The notes beneath the pieces are model-generated. The model made no database searches and had not been told where the DNA came from. It saw nothing but the letters and a program-made list of their open reading frames with translations. Shown piece after piece: positions 33,936-43,102 of a stretch of DNA of 64,000 nt (position 1 is its first letter; each line of letters opens with the position of its first letter). Location of the stretch: assembly GCF_001941945.1 (NCBI RefSeq), contig NZ_CP015583.1, forward strand, positions 1,816,501-1,880,500, written 5' to 3'. The stretch is from Roseomonas gilardii. GTDB taxonomy: Bacteria > Pseudomonadota > Alphaproteobacteria > Acetobacterales > Acetobacteraceae. The position numbers and the translations under genes are program-made.

Positions 33936-34310
33936 TCAGCCGACCGCGAAGGAGACGCCGCAGCCGCAGCCCGAGACGGCCTGCGGGTTGCGGACAGCGA
34001 AATGCGCGCCCATCAGCGCATCGGCCCAGTCCAGCTCCGCGCCCTGGAGGAAGTCGAGCGAGACCGGGTCGATGAAGACCGGGGCACCCTGGCCGTCCTC
34101 GGCGCGGACGACCGTGTCCTCGCCCTCCGGCTCGTCGGCGAGCTCGAACTTGTATTGCAGCCCCGAGCAGCCGCCGGCCTCGACCGCGAGGCGCAACCCG
34201 GCCTGGGGGCGGCCCTCGCGGGCGGCGATCTCGGCGATCTGCCGGTGAGCGCGCGGCGTGGCGCGGAAGGGCTGGGGAGGGGGTGTCTGGCTACCGTCCG
34301 GCATGATCAT
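33936..34310 (-). CDS. erpA: Iron-sulfur cluster insertion protein (ErpA/IscA, A-type carrier)
   Basis: 124 aa. The three cysteines of A-type carriers are in place: GGCSGLQYKFEL (first Cys) and SGCGCGVSFAVG (the CxC pair at the C-terminus). It carries Fe-S clusters to apoproteins. GGAG five bases before the ATG at 34310 supports that start, although a second ATG lies two codons inside. It is divergent from dgt, the usual alphaproteobacterial arrangement, which favours ErpA over IscA. Confidence 0.9.
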   Translation of the reverse strand: MIMPDGSQTPPPQPFRATPRAHRQIAEIAAREGRPQAGLRLAVEAGGCSGLQYKFELADEPEGEDTVVRAEDGQGAPVFIDPVSLDFLQGAELDWADALMGAHFAVRNPQAVSGCGCGVSFAVG

Positions 34311-34473
34311 CGGGACTCCATCGGTCCCCTAGATAGGACGTCCCGCCGCCGCTTTCCAACCGCCCCCGCCACATAGGCGCGGGCCGGGCGGGGGAGGCGG
34401 GGTTGCCGCGCCCGCATGGCCGGTGCTAGGGCCGGAACCCCTTTTCCCTCCGGACAGATCCGAGCCCATCCCC

Positions 34474-35709
34474 GTGCAGGACCCACAATCCGCGACCCGC
34501 TCCGGTTCGCCCGCCGGTCCCGACGGGGCGTCCGGCCTTCCTTCGGGCGGTCCCGTCTCCGGCTTGGCCCCTTGGGCGGTGAACCCGGCGGCGTCGCGCG
34601 GGCGGCTGGTGGCCGAACCCGGCAGCGGGGCGCGCTCCCCCTACCAGCGGGACCGGGACCGGATCATCCACTCCACCGCCTTCCGGCGGCTGCAGTACAA
34701 GACCCAGGTCTTCATCTATCACGAGGGCGACGAGTTCCGGACGCGGCTGACCCATTCCATCGAGGTCGCCCAGATCGCCCGCTCCATCGCCCGGCAGTTG
34801 CGGCTGGACGAGGATCTGGCCGAGGCCCTGGCCCTGGCGCACGACCTGGGCCATCCGCCCTTCGGCCATGCGGGGGAGGAGGCGCTGAACGGGGTGATGC
34901 GCCCCTGGGGCGGGTTCGACCACAATGCCCAGAGCCTGAAGGCGGTGACGGCGCTGGAACGCCGCTATGCCGATTTCGACGGGCTGAACCTGACCTGGGA
35001 AACGCTGGAGGGGCTGGCCAAGCACAATGGCCCGCTGCGCCGCCCGCCGCCCTATATCGCGGAATACGACGCGCGGCATCCGCTGGAACTGTCCACCCAT
35101 GCCAGCGCCGAGGCCCAGGCGGCGGCGATCGCGGACGACATCGCCTATAACAACCATGACCTGGATGACGGACTGCGGGCCGGGATCTTCACGCTGGAGG
35201 AGATCGCGCACCTGCCGCTGATCGCCGAGGCGCTGGAGGATGCGCGGGCGCATGCGCCGGAGGGCACCTCGCGAAGCCGTCTGGCGGCGGAGATCATCCG
35301 CCGGGTCATCAACGCCATGGTCAACGACGTGGTGACCGAGGCGCAGCGCCGCATCGCCATCCTGGAGCCACGCAGCGCCGACGACATCCGTGCCGCCGCC
35401 GCCCCGGTGGTGGTGTTCAGCGCCCGCATGACGGCGCTGAACGAGGAGACCCGCGCCTTCCTGAGGGAGCGCATGTACCGGCACTGGCGGGTGAACCGCA
35501 CGGCGCAGAAGACCCGACGCGTGCTGCAGGTGACCTTCTCCCTGCTGCATGGCGGGCCGGACATGCTGCCGCCGGAATGGCGCGCCCAGGCGGATGGGCC
35601 GGGCAGCGCACGCACCGCGGCGGTGGTCTGCGACTATATCGCCGGCATGACCGACCGCTTCGCGCTGGAGGAGCATCGGCGCCTCACCGACCCGAACATG
35701 CCCGGATAG
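34474..35709 (+). CDS. dgt: Deoxyguanosinetriphosphate triphosphohydrolase-like protein
   Basis: About 411 aa HD-domain enzyme that splits dNTPs to nucleoside and triphosphate. The N-terminal RSPYQRDRDRIIHSTAFRRL and the HD metal motifs TRLTHSIEVAQIARSIARQL and LALAHDLGHPPFGHAGEEAL are complete. The later IADDIAYNNHDLDDGLRAG gives the final metal Asp. Start uncertain: GTG at 34474 is taken because conserved sequence begins only near WAVNPAASRG; a GTG at 34423 would add 17 residues, and neither has a good ribosome site. It heads the long dgt-argS-serS row. Confidence 0.9.
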   Translation: MQDPQSATRSGSPAGPDGASGLPSGGPVSGLAPWAVNPAASRGRLVAEPGSGARSPYQRDRDRIIHSTAFRRLQYKTQVFIYHEGDEFRTRLTHSIEVAQIARSIARQLRLDEDLAEALALAHDLGHPPFGHAGEEALNGVMRPWGGFDHNAQSLKAVTALERRYADFDGLNLTWETLEGLAKHNGPLRRPPPYIAEYDARHPLELSTHASAEAQAAAIADDIAYNNHDLDDGLRAGIFTLEEIAHLPLIAEALEDARAHAPEGTSRSRLAAEIIRRVINAMVNDVVTEAQRRIAILEPRSADDIRAAAAPVVVFSARMTALNEETRAFLRERMYRHWRVNRTAQKTRRVLQVTFSLLHGGPDMLPPEWRAQADGPGSARTAAVVCDYIAGMTDRFALEEHRRLTDPNMPG

Positions 35710-35792
35710 GCGCAGCCGGAGGTTTCCCCCCGGCAAGCCATGACGCTAGAGAGACCCTTCTTGCCCCGCGGCAAAGCCCACTAGGAACTTCC

Positions 35793-37562
35793 ATGTCACA
35801 GGACGTTTTCCAGACCCTGCGCGCCGAGGTCGTCGCGCAGCTCCGCGCCATCCTGCCGGACCTGCCGGAAGAGGCGCTCGCCCGCGTCCTGGTGGAGCCG
35901 CCGCGCGATCCGTCCCATGGCGACATGGCGACCAATGCCGCGATGGTGGTGGCCAGGCAGGCGAAGGTTCCGCCGCCGAAGCTGGCCGCCGATCTCGCCG
36001 CGCGCCTCGCCGCCTCGCCGCTGGTGGCCGAGGCCGCCCCGGCCGGGCCGGGCTTCGTGAACCTTCGGCTGAACGAGGCCGTGCCGAGGGCCCAGATCCC
36101 CCTCGTGCTGCGGGCCGGCGAGGCCTATGGCGATGGCGGGCTGGGCGGCGGCCGCAAGGTGGATGTCGAGTATGTCTCCGCCAACCCGACCGGGCCGATG
36201 CATGTGGGCCATTGCCGCGGCGCCGTGGTGGGCGACGCGCTGGCCAACCTGCTCGGCAAGGCCGGCTGGGACGTCACCAAGGAATACTACATCAACGATG
36301 CCGGGGCGCAGGTGCAGGCGCTCGCCTGGGCGGCCTACTGGCGCTACCTCCAGGCCCTCGGCACCACGCTGACCGAGGGGGAGTTCGCGGCCGGGGTGCC
36401 CGGCGGGCTGCAGTATCGCGGCGAGTACCTGATCCCGGTGGGCGAGGCGCTGAAGGCACGGTTCGGCGACAGCTTCGCGCCGGGTGCGGCCCCCGCTGAT
36501 CCGGCGCTCTGGCTCGACACGGTGCGGTCCTTCACCATCGACGCCATGATGGCCGAGATCCGCGACGACCTCGCGGCGCTGGGCGTGAATTTCGACATCT
36601 ACATCAGCGAGGCGCAGCTCGTCCGCGACGGCGTGGCGGACAAGGCGATCGCCGAGCTGGCGGCCAGGGGCTATGTCTACGAGGGCGTGCTGGAGCCGCC
36701 CAAGGGCAAGACCCCCGATGACTGGGAGCCCCGGCCGCAGACCCTGTTCCGCTCCACCCAGTTCGGCGACGACGTGGACCGGCCGCTGCGCAAGAGCGAT
36801 GGCTCCAACACCTATTTCGCCAACGACATCGGCAACCATGCCGACAAGATCGCGCGCGGCTTCGACGAGCTGGTGCAGGTCTGGGGCGCCGACCATGGCG
36901 GCTACGTCAAGCGGATGCAGGCGGCGGTGAAGGCGCTGTCCGGCGACCGGCCGGTGCCGCTGGACGTGGTGCTGGCGCAGATCGTGAAGGTGATGAAGAA
37001 CGGCGAGCCGGTGCGGATGAGCAAGCGCGCCGGCACCTATGTCACCCTGCGCGACCTGATCGACGAGGTGGGCAGGGACGCGGTCCGCTTCACCATGCTG
37101 ACCCGCAAGGCCGATGCCCAGATGGAGTTCGACCTGGACAAGGTGGTCGAGCAGTCGCGCGACAACCCGGTCTTCTATGTCCAGTACGCCCATGCCCGCT
37201 GCCGCTCCGTGCTGCGCCAGGCGGGGGACCCGGCACAGGCGGAGCTGGCGGAAGCCCCGATGGATTCGCTCTCCGATCCCGCCGAGATGGCGCTGATCCG
37301 GCGCATCATGGCCTGGCCGCGCACGGTGGAGGCTGCTGCTGCGGCGCGGGAACCGCATCGGATTGCGTTCTATCTGGGTGACTTGGCGGCGGACTTTCAC
37401 CTATTGTGGAACCGGGGCCGCGATGACGCGACCCTGCGCTTCATCCGGGAGGAAGACCCGGCCGCCACGCGTGCGAGGCTTGCCCTCGTCGCCGCCACGG
37501 CCCTGGTGATCCGCTCGGGCCTGCGCGTCATGGGGGTGACGCCAGTCGAGGAGATGCGGTGA
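35793..37562 (+). CDS. argS: Arginyl-tRNA synthetase
   Basis: 589 aa class Ia synthetase. The N-terminal Add-1 domain (about 1-105) recognises the tRNA D-loop. The HIGH-type motif is SANPTGPMHVGHCRGAVVGD (about 129-148), and the loop in place of KMSKS is RMSKRAGTYVTLRDL. The anticodon-binding helical domain closes the protein. Start ATG 35793 after TAGGAAC. Its stop overlaps the GTG start of the SPOR gene by four bases. Confidence 0.96.
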   Translation: MSQDVFQTLRAEVVAQLRAILPDLPEEALARVLVEPPRDPSHGDMATNAAMVVARQAKVPPPKLAADLAARLAASPLVAEAAPAGPGFVNLRLNEAVPRAQIPLVLRAGEAYGDGGLGGGRKVDVEYVSANPTGPMHVGHCRGAVVGDALANLLGKAGWDVTKEYYINDAGAQVQALAWAAYWRYLQALGTTLTEGEFAAGVPGGLQYRGEYLIPVGEALKARFGDSFAPGAAPADPALWLDTVRSFTIDAMMAEIRDDLAALGVNFDIYISEAQLVRDGVADKAIAELAARGYVYEGVLEPPKGKTPDDWEPRPQTLFRSTQFGDDVDRPLRKSDGSNTYFANDIGNHADKIARGFDELVQVWGADHGGYVKRMQAAVKALSGDRPVPLDVVLAQIVKVMKNGEPVRMSKRAGTYVTLRDLIDEVGRDAVRFTMLTRKADAQMEFDLDKVVEQSRDNPVFYVQYAHARCRSVLRQAGDPAQAELAEAPMDSLSDPAEMALIRRIMAWPRTVEAAAAAREPHRIAFYLGDLAADFHLLWNRGRDDATLRFIREEDPAATRARLALVAATALVIRSGLRVMGVTPVEEMR

Positions 37563-38374
37563 GCGAGTTCCATACTGTCCCGTCCTATCGGGTTCAGCGC
37601 CAGAGCAGTGGGGGATTGCCCTGGCGCATGCTGGCCGTGGCCGGCGGGCTGACCGCCGTGCTGGGGGTTGGCGCGGCAGCCGTGTGGGGCGTGTCGCGTG
37701 CCGTCTCCAACGGCGTCCCGGTGATCGAGGCCGACAGCCGGCCGCTGCGCATTCGCCCGGACGATCCCGGCGGCCTGCGCGTCGCCAACCAGGGCGAGCG
37801 CATCTTCGAGACGCAGAACCAGCCACAGCGCGCGCGTTCCGCTCAGCCGGGCGTGCCGGCCCAGGCGCAGGTCGCCCCGGCGCCCGAGCAGCCGGACCTG
37901 GACGCCCTGCGGCAGGCGGCCCAGGCCTCGCGTCTGGCGCAGCGCAGCCAGACGCCCGCGGCGACCCCGGTCGTGCCTACGGCTCCGGTGGCCGAGGCGC
38001 CGGCATCCCAGGCCCCGGTGGAGGCAACGCCCGTCACCCCGCCGCCGGCCCCCGTGGCGCGGGCGCCCGAACCCGCTCCACGCCAGGAGCCGCGCCCCGA
38101 GCCCGCCAGGGCGGCGACGGGCGGCGGTGCCCTGGTGCAGCTTGGCGCCCTGGGCAGCGAGGAGGCCGCCCATACCGAATGGAACCGGCTGAAGGGGCGC
38201 CTCGGCGGGCTGCTGGCCGACCGGCGGCCCATGGTGGTGCGCTTCGAGCGCCCCGGCATGCCGACCATGTGGCGCCTGCGCACCAGCGGCTTCAGTGACG
38301 CCGCCGCCGCCCGCAGCTTCTGCGAGGCGGCCAAGGCCAAGGGCGCCCCGGCCTGCGCGGCGATCGGCGGATGA
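37559..38374 (+). CDS. SPOR-domain cell-division/envelope protein
   Basis: 271 aa. A cytoplasmic start is followed by one membrane helix (MLAVAGGLTAVLGVGAAAVW, about 24-43), a long Pro/Ala/Gln-rich periplasmic linker (about 75-190), and a C-terminal SPOR domain (ALVQLGALGSEEAAHTEWNR to FSDAAAARSFCEAAKAKGA). SPOR domains bind denuded peptidoglycan at the septum. Located between argS and nagZ as in many alphaproteobacteria. The start is GTG inside the argS stop. Confidence 0.88.
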   Translation: MSEFHTVPSYRVQRQSSGGLPWRMLAVAGGLTAVLGVGAAAVWGVSRAVSNGVPVIEADSRPLRIRPDDPGGLRVANQGERIFETQNQPQRARSAQPGVPAQAQVAPAPEQPDLDALRQAAQASRLAQRSQTPAATPVVPTAPVAEAPASQAPVEATPVTPPPAPVARAPEPAPRQEPRPEPARAATGGGALVQLGALGSEEAAHTEWNRLKGRLGGLLADRRPMVVRFERPGMPTMWRLRTSGFSDAAAARSFCEAAKAKGAPACAAIGG

Positions 38375-39357
38375 GCCGCGCCGCCATGCCCGCCGCCGCG
38401 ATCCTCGGCATCTCCGGCACCAGCCTGACGCCGGAGGAGGCGGCGCTGTTCCGCCGCCACCGGCCGGCCGGGGCCATCCTCTTCGCGCGCAACGTCGCCG
38501 ACCCGGCGCAGCTCCGCTCCCTGACCTCCGCGCTGCGCGAGGTGCTGGGGGAGGAAGCGCCGATCCTGGTGGACCAGGAAGGCGGCCGCGTCGCCCGGCT
38601 GCGTCCGCCGCACTGGCCAACCTTCCCCCCGGGCGCAAGCTTCGAGGGCCGCCCGGAGGCGGCGCTGGAGAATGCGGCGCTGCTGGGCGCCACCTGCCTG
38701 GAGATGGGGCTGGACGTGGTCTGCGCCCCGGTGCTCGACCTGCGCCATCCCGGCGCGCATGATGTGATCGGCGACCGCGCCTTCTCCGAGGACCCGGCCG
38801 AGGTGGCGCGGATCGGTGCGGCCTGGATCGCCGGGCTGCGGGCCGCCGGCTGCATCCCGGTCATCAAGCACATCCCCGGCCATGGTCGCGCCATGGCGGA
38901 CAGCCATCTCGACCTGCCGCGCGTGTCCGCCACGCGGAGGGAGCTGGAGGCGGACCTCTTCCCCTTCCAGGCGATCTGCCGCCCCGATTCCGGGCGCGGC
39001 GCCTGGGCGATGACGGCGCATATCCTCTATGACGCGCTGGACCCGGACCGCCCCGCCACGCTGTCGCCACGCGTGATCGAAGGCGTGATCCGCGACGAGG
39101 TGGGCTTCGACGGGCTGCTCCTGTCCGACGACCTTGCCATGAAGGCACTGTCCGGGAAGCCGGAGGATCTGGCTGTGCAGGCGCTCGATGCCGGTTGCGA
39201 CGTGGTGCTGCACTGCCCCGGCATCCTGGCCGAGAACGCCGCGTTGCTGGAAGCCTGCCCGCGCCTGACCGACCGCGCCGCGGAGCGGATGGAGGAGGCC
39301 CGCGCCACCGCGCTCGCTTCCCGCCGCCCGCTCGGCGCCGTCTCGGCTTCGGTCTGA
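38371..39357 (+). CDS. nagZ: Beta-N-acetylhexosaminidase
   Basis: 328 aa, GH3 family, cytoplasmic (no signal peptide). NagZ removes GlcNAc from anhydromuropeptides during cell-wall recycling. Motifs: GAILFARNVADPAQL, ILVDQEGGRVARLRPP, the catalytic-loop segment KHIPGHGRAMADSHLDLP with the acid/base His, and the nucleophile Asp in LLLSDDLAMKAL. It overlaps the SPOR gene stop by four bases. Confidence 0.94.
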   Translation: MSRAAMPAAAILGISGTSLTPEEAALFRRHRPAGAILFARNVADPAQLRSLTSALREVLGEEAPILVDQEGGRVARLRPPHWPTFPPGASFEGRPEAALENAALLGATCLEMGLDVVCAPVLDLRHPGAHDVIGDRAFSEDPAEVARIGAAWIAGLRAAGCIPVIKHIPGHGRAMADSHLDLPRVSATRRELEADLFPFQAICRPDSGRGAWAMTAHILYDALDPDRPATLSPRVIEGVIRDEVGFDGLLLSDDLAMKALSGKPEDLAVQALDAGCDVVLHCPGILAENAALLEACPRLTDRAAERMEEARATALASRRPLGAVSASV

Positions 39358-39377
39358 GCCCGGTTCCGCTTCCCGTC

Positions 39378-40073
39378 ATGCCCGAATGGCTTCCGGAACT
39401 CCTGGCGGCGGCGATCGCCGCCATCCTGGCGATCACCCTGCACGAGGCGGCGCATGGCTATGCCGCGCTCTGGCTCGGCGATGATACGGCGCAACGGGCG
39501 GGACGACTCAGCCTGAACCCGATCCGGCATGTGGACCCGGTGGGTACGGTGCTGGTGCCCGGCTTCCTGGTCATCTCCCAGCTCCTGACCATCGGCACGG
39601 TGCAGGTCATGTTCGGCTGGGCCAAGCCGGTGCCGGTGAATCCGTTCCGCCTGCGCAATCCCCGCTTCGGCATGGTGGCCGTCGCGGCGGCAGGGCCGGC
39701 GATCAACATGGTCCTGGCCTTCCTGGCCGCGTTGTCCGGCCATGTGGTGGATGCCGTGACGCTGCCACCGGAACTCTCCGCCTGGGTCTATCGCCTGCTT
39801 TCGCTGATGATCCTGTCCAATCTGCTGCTGGGGCTGTTCAACCTGATCCCCATTCCGCCGATGGATGGCGGCCGCATCCTGGGCGGGCTGCTGCCGCCCC
39901 GGCTGGGCATCCCCTTCCTGCGGCTGGACCGTCTGGGCCTGCTGCTGGTGGTGCTGGTGCTGTTCATCCTGCCGCAGCTTTCCTCGGCCTGGGACCCGAT
40001 GGGCTGGCTGATGCGCTACGCGGTCGGCCCGGCCTTCAACGTCGTCATGCGCGCGGCGGGATACGGGCTGTGA
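39378..40073 (+). CDS. Site-2 protease-like M50 membrane metallopeptidase
   Basis: 231 aa polytopic membrane protein. The zinc-binding motif TLHEAAHGYAA (HEAAH, 22-26) lies in the first helix and the third ligand in LFNLIPIPPMDGGRILGG. This is the compact YwhC/Rv-type M50 group without a PDZ domain; substrates are mostly unknown. It sits between nagZ and scpA, a common alphaproteobacterial position. scpA begins with a GTG that overlaps its stop. Confidence 0.9.
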   Translation: MPEWLPELLAAAIAAILAITLHEAAHGYAALWLGDDTAQRAGRLSLNPIRHVDPVGTVLVPGFLVISQLLTIGTVQVMFGWAKPVPVNPFRLRNPRFGMVAVAAAGPAINMVLAFLAALSGHVVDAVTLPPELSAWVYRLLSLMILSNLLLGLFNLIPIPPMDGGRILGGLLPPRLGIPFLRLDRLGLLLVVLVLFILPQLSSAWDPMGWLMRYAVGPAFNVVMRAAGYGL

Positions 40074-40849
40074 GCGGCGCGTCGCCGGAGCCCCAGGCGC
40101 TCCTGCTGCGGCTGGAGGGCTACGAGGGCCCGCTGGATCTGCTGCTGGAACTGGCACGCGCGCAGAAGGTCGATCTGGCGAGGCTCGATATCCTGGCGCT
40201 GGTGGACCAGTACCTCGCGGTGATCGAGGGCGCGCGCCGGGTACGGCTGGAACTGGCCGCCGACTGGCTGGTCATGGCCGCCTGGCTCGCCTGGCTGAAG
40301 TCGCGCCTGCTGCTGCCCGATCCGGAGCCGGACGAGGATGCCGAGGCCGCCACCGTCTCGCTCACCGACCGCCTCCAGGGGCTGGAGATGCTGCGCGCCG
40401 GGGCCGCCTGGCTGGACGGACAGCCCATGCTGGGACGCGATTTCTTCGGACGCGGCCAGCCCGAATCCCTGGTGCAGCGACGGGACGGGGAGCTGGAGGC
40501 CGACCTGCCCGGCCTGCTGCATGCCTGGGCCACCGCCATCCGCCGAGCCGATTCGCGCCGGCCCTATGTCCCGAAGCCCCGCAAGCTCTGGACGGTGGGC
40601 GAGGCGCTGAGCCGGCTGGAACGGCTGATCGGCGCCGCCGGGCCGGATTGGGGGGCGCTGGAGCGCTTCCTGCCGGAAGGGCTGGCGCTTGATCCGGTGG
40701 AACGCCGCGCGGCCATCGCCAGCACGCTGATCGCCGGGCTGGAGCTGGCCAGGCATGGCGGGCTGGAGCTGCGGCAGGAGGCGGCCTTCGGCCCGATCCT
40801 GCTGCGCGCCGCCCGGATGAGCGAGGAGGACACCGCCGATGCTGCCTGA
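40070..40849 (+). CDS. scpA: Segregation and condensation protein A (kleisin)
   Basis: 259 aa kleisin that bridges Smc heads and binds ScpB in chromosome condensation. The N-terminal domain is typical: LRLEGYEGPLDLLLELARAQ, KVDLARLDILALVDQYL, AADWLVMAAWLAWLKSRLLL. The winged-helix C-terminus ends near LELARHGGLELRQEAAFGPI. The GTG start overlaps the protease stop and its own end overlaps scpB by 11 bases. Confidence 0.94.
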   Translation: MSGASPEPQALLLRLEGYEGPLDLLLELARAQKVDLARLDILALVDQYLAVIEGARRVRLELAADWLVMAAWLAWLKSRLLLPDPEPDEDAEAATVSLTDRLQGLEMLRAGAAWLDGQPMLGRDFFGRGQPESLVQRRDGELEADLPGLLHAWATAIRRADSRRPYVPKPRKLWTVGEALSRLERLIGAAGPDWGALERFLPEGLALDPVERRAAIASTLIAGLELARHGGLELRQEAAFGPILLRAARMSEEDTADAA

Positions 40850-41423
40850 GGCCGCGCTGCGCATCGCCGAGGCGCTGATCTTCGCCGCCGACCGGCCAGT
40901 CACCACCGCCCGGCTGGCTCAGGCCCTGGGGATCGGCGGCGACGAGCGGGATTCGCTCGACCCCGCCGCGATCCTGCAGACGCTGCGCGACCGCTATGCC
41001 GGGCGGGGCGTGGAGCTGGTGGAGGCGGGCGGCGGCTGGAGTTTCCGCACCGCGCCCGATCTGGCGCCGTTGCTGACCCGGGTGGTGGAGGTGCCGAAGC
41101 GCCTGCCCCGCGCCGCCATGGAGGTGCTGGCGGCCATCGCCTGGCGCCAGCCGGTGACGCGGGCCGAGATCGAGGAGCTGCGGGGCGCTTCGGTCTCCCA
41201 GACCTCGCTGGAGGCACTGCTGGAGGCCGGGCTGGTCGCCCCGCGCGGGCGCAAGGAAAGCCCCGGCCGTCCGGTGCTCTGGGGCACCACGCCGCGCTTC
41301 CTGGAGCATTTCAACCTGCGCTCCCTGGCCGAGCTGCCCCGGCAGGAGGATCTCGTCGCCCGCGACGCGCCGGTGGTGCTGATCGAAACGCGGGAGGACG
41401 AGGTGGAAGCGGCGGGTTCCTGA
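40839..41423 (+). CDS. scpB: Segregation and condensation protein B
   Basis: 194 aa with two winged-helix domains. It starts PEAALRIAEALIFAADRPVT and contains the family core AMEVLAAIAWRQPVTRAEIE followed by GLVAPRGRKESPGRPVLWGT. ScpB dimers bind ScpA in the Smc-ScpAB complex. The gene starts inside scpA. After its stop a 182-bp gap without a gene separates it from tatB, where tatA would normally lie. Confidence 0.93.
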   Translation: MLPEAALRIAEALIFAADRPVTTARLAQALGIGGDERDSLDPAAILQTLRDRYAGRGVELVEAGGGWSFRTAPDLAPLLTRVVEVPKRLPRAAMEVLAAIAWRQPVTRAEIEELRGASVSQTSLEALLEAGLVAPRGRKESPGRPVLWGTTPRFLEHFNLRSLAELPRQEDLVARDAPVVLIETREDEVEAAGS

Positions 41424-41605
41424 ACGCGGCTTCATCCGCCGAGGGGCCGGAGAAAGGGGGCAGGGGGGTTTCGCTCGGCCTGCCGCCGGTCCAGATAGGA
41501 GGCAGGCGCATTGGCGCGCCCGGGCGTTCCTGCTAACGGAGACAGCGCCTTTTCCGAACCCGGCGGCCTCCGGGACACGACCTCTATAGGGCTTGAGCGA
41601 AGCAC

Positions 41606-42283
41606 ATGTTCGACCTCGCCTGGTCCGAGATCGCGGTCATCGTCGTGGTGGCGATCGTCGTGATCGGCCCGAAGGACCTTCCGGACACCATCCGCACCGT
41701 GGCCAAGGGCATCGGCAAGCTGCGCCGCATGGCGGGCGAGCTTCAGGGTCACCTGGACGAGGTCGTGCGCGAGGCGAAGCTGGAGGATGTGCGCGACCAG
41801 ATCCGCGACATCCGGAACTTCGACATCAAGGGCGAGATCCAGCGCGCCGTGGACAAGGACGGTTCGATCCGCTCCGCCCTCAACGACGATCCCTTCCGCG
41901 CCCAGCCCGCGACCCCGTCCGCCGATGCCGCACCAGCCGTCCAGGCCGCCCCGGTGGGCGAGGCGACGCCCGCGGGTGCCGGCACGGACGCCACCGCCGT
42001 GGCGGCGGACCCCGATCCGGCCCGGGCCGCGGATGCGCCTCTCTCCACCGCTCCGGTCCAGGAGGCTGCGGCCCCTGCCGGCCCCGGCGAGGCGATCCCG
42101 ACCGAGCCGCTGACGCCGGTCCCGGCCTCCGCCCGGCTGCAGCCCTCACCGTCCGGCACACTATCCGTTCCTGACGCGACGACGCCCGCCCGTGACGCAG
42201 CGGCGCCCGCCGTGCCCCCGGCCCGGACCGTGGAAGCCCAGATCCCGCCGGCCACCGAGCCGGCCAACACCCACAAAGCCTGA
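41606..42283 (+). CDS. tatB: Sec-independent translocase subunit TatB
   Basis: 225 aa. One N-terminal membrane helix (SEIAVIVVVAIVVIGPKDLP, with the Glu and the Gly-Pro hinge of TatB) is followed by an amphipathic helix and a charged segment (RTVAKGIGKLRRMAGELQGH, LDEVVREAKLEDVRDQIRDI). The last 130 residues are a disordered Ala/Pro-rich tail, making the protein longer than E. coli TatB (171 aa). TatB with TatC recognises twin-arginine signals, several of which are encoded in this window. tatC follows 12 bases later. Confidence 0.93.
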   Translation: MFDLAWSEIAVIVVVAIVVIGPKDLPDTIRTVAKGIGKLRRMAGELQGHLDEVVREAKLEDVRDQIRDIRNFDIKGEIQRAVDKDGSIRSALNDDPFRAQPATPSADAAPAVQAAPVGEATPAGAGTDATAVAADPDPARAADAPLSTAPVQEAAAPAGPGEAIPTEPLTPVPASARLQPSPSGTLSVPDATTPARDAAAPAVPPARTVEAQIPPATEPANTHKA

Positions 42284-42295
42284 AAAAGACCGCCT

Positions 42296-43099
42296 GTGCC
42301 CCGCGATCCGGACGATACGATCAACGACAAGCCGATGCCGTTGATCGAGCATCTGCTCGAACTCCGCACCCGTCTGCTCTGGTCCTTCGGGGCCTTCTTC
42401 GTCGCCTTCGCGATCTGCTACTACTTCTCCACGCAGATCTACGGCTTCCTGGCGCGGCCGCTGGCCGACATCCTGCAGCAGCAGGGCGCGGGCGAGCGGC
42501 GGATGATCTTCACCGCGCTCTACGAGGCCTTCTTCACCTATCTGCGGGTGGCCTTCTTCGGGGCGGTGTTCATCTCCTTCCCCGTCTGGGCCACGCAGCT
42601 CTGGCTCTTCATCGCGCCGGGCCTTTACCGCTCCGAAAAGCGGGCGGTGATGCCCTTCCTGATCGCCTCGCCGATCCTCTTCGTCATGGGCGCGGCGCTG
42701 GCCTACTACTTCATCTTCCCGCTGGCCTGGCGCTTCTTCATCTCCTTCGAATCCCCGGGGGGCGCCGCGGGCGGCCTGCCGGTGCAGCTCGAAGCCAAGG
42801 TGAGCGAGTACCTCTCGCTCGTCATGCACATGATCCTGGCCTTCGGCGCGGCCTTCCAGCTTCCGGTGGCGCTGACGCTGATGGCGCGGGTCGGCATCGT
42901 GACGGTGGACCAGCTCAAGAAGGGCCGCCGCTATGCCATCGTCGGCATGTTCATCGCCGCGGCGGTGCTGACGCCGCCGGACGTGATCAGCCAGGTCGGC
43001 CTCGCCGTGCCGCTGCTGCTGCTCTACGAGCTGTCCATCATCGCGGCGACCTGGATGAACCGCCCGAAGAAGACCCCGGCCGACAAAACGAAGACCTGA
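42296..43099 (+). CDS. tatC: Sec-independent translocase subunit TatC
   Basis: 267 aa with six membrane helices. The cytoplasmic N-terminus PMPLIEHLLELRTRLLWSFG carries the signal-binding motif HLxELRxR. The conserved periplasmic loop is FTALYEAFFTYLRVAFFGAV with the key Glu, and LWLFIAPGLYRSEKRAVMPF follows. The GTG at 42296 is taken as start. serS begins three bases after the stop. Confidence 0.95.
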   Translation: MPRDPDDTINDKPMPLIEHLLELRTRLLWSFGAFFVAFAICYYFSTQIYGFLARPLADILQQQGAGERRMIFTALYEAFFTYLRVAFFGAVFISFPVWATQLWLFIAPGLYRSEKRAVMPFLIASPILFVMGAALAYYFIFPLAWRFFISFESPGGAAGGLPVQLEAKVSEYLSLVMHMILAFGAAFQLPVALTLMARVGIVTVDQLKKGRRYAIVGMFIAAAVLTPPDVISQVGLAVPLLLLYELSIIAATWMNRPKKTPADKTKT

Positions 43100-43102
43100 C
43101 CG

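Noticed and set aside
41424-41605. A hidden TatA gene between scpB and tatB
   Set aside because: No open frame with a TatA-like membrane helix and FG motif fits in either strand of the gap.
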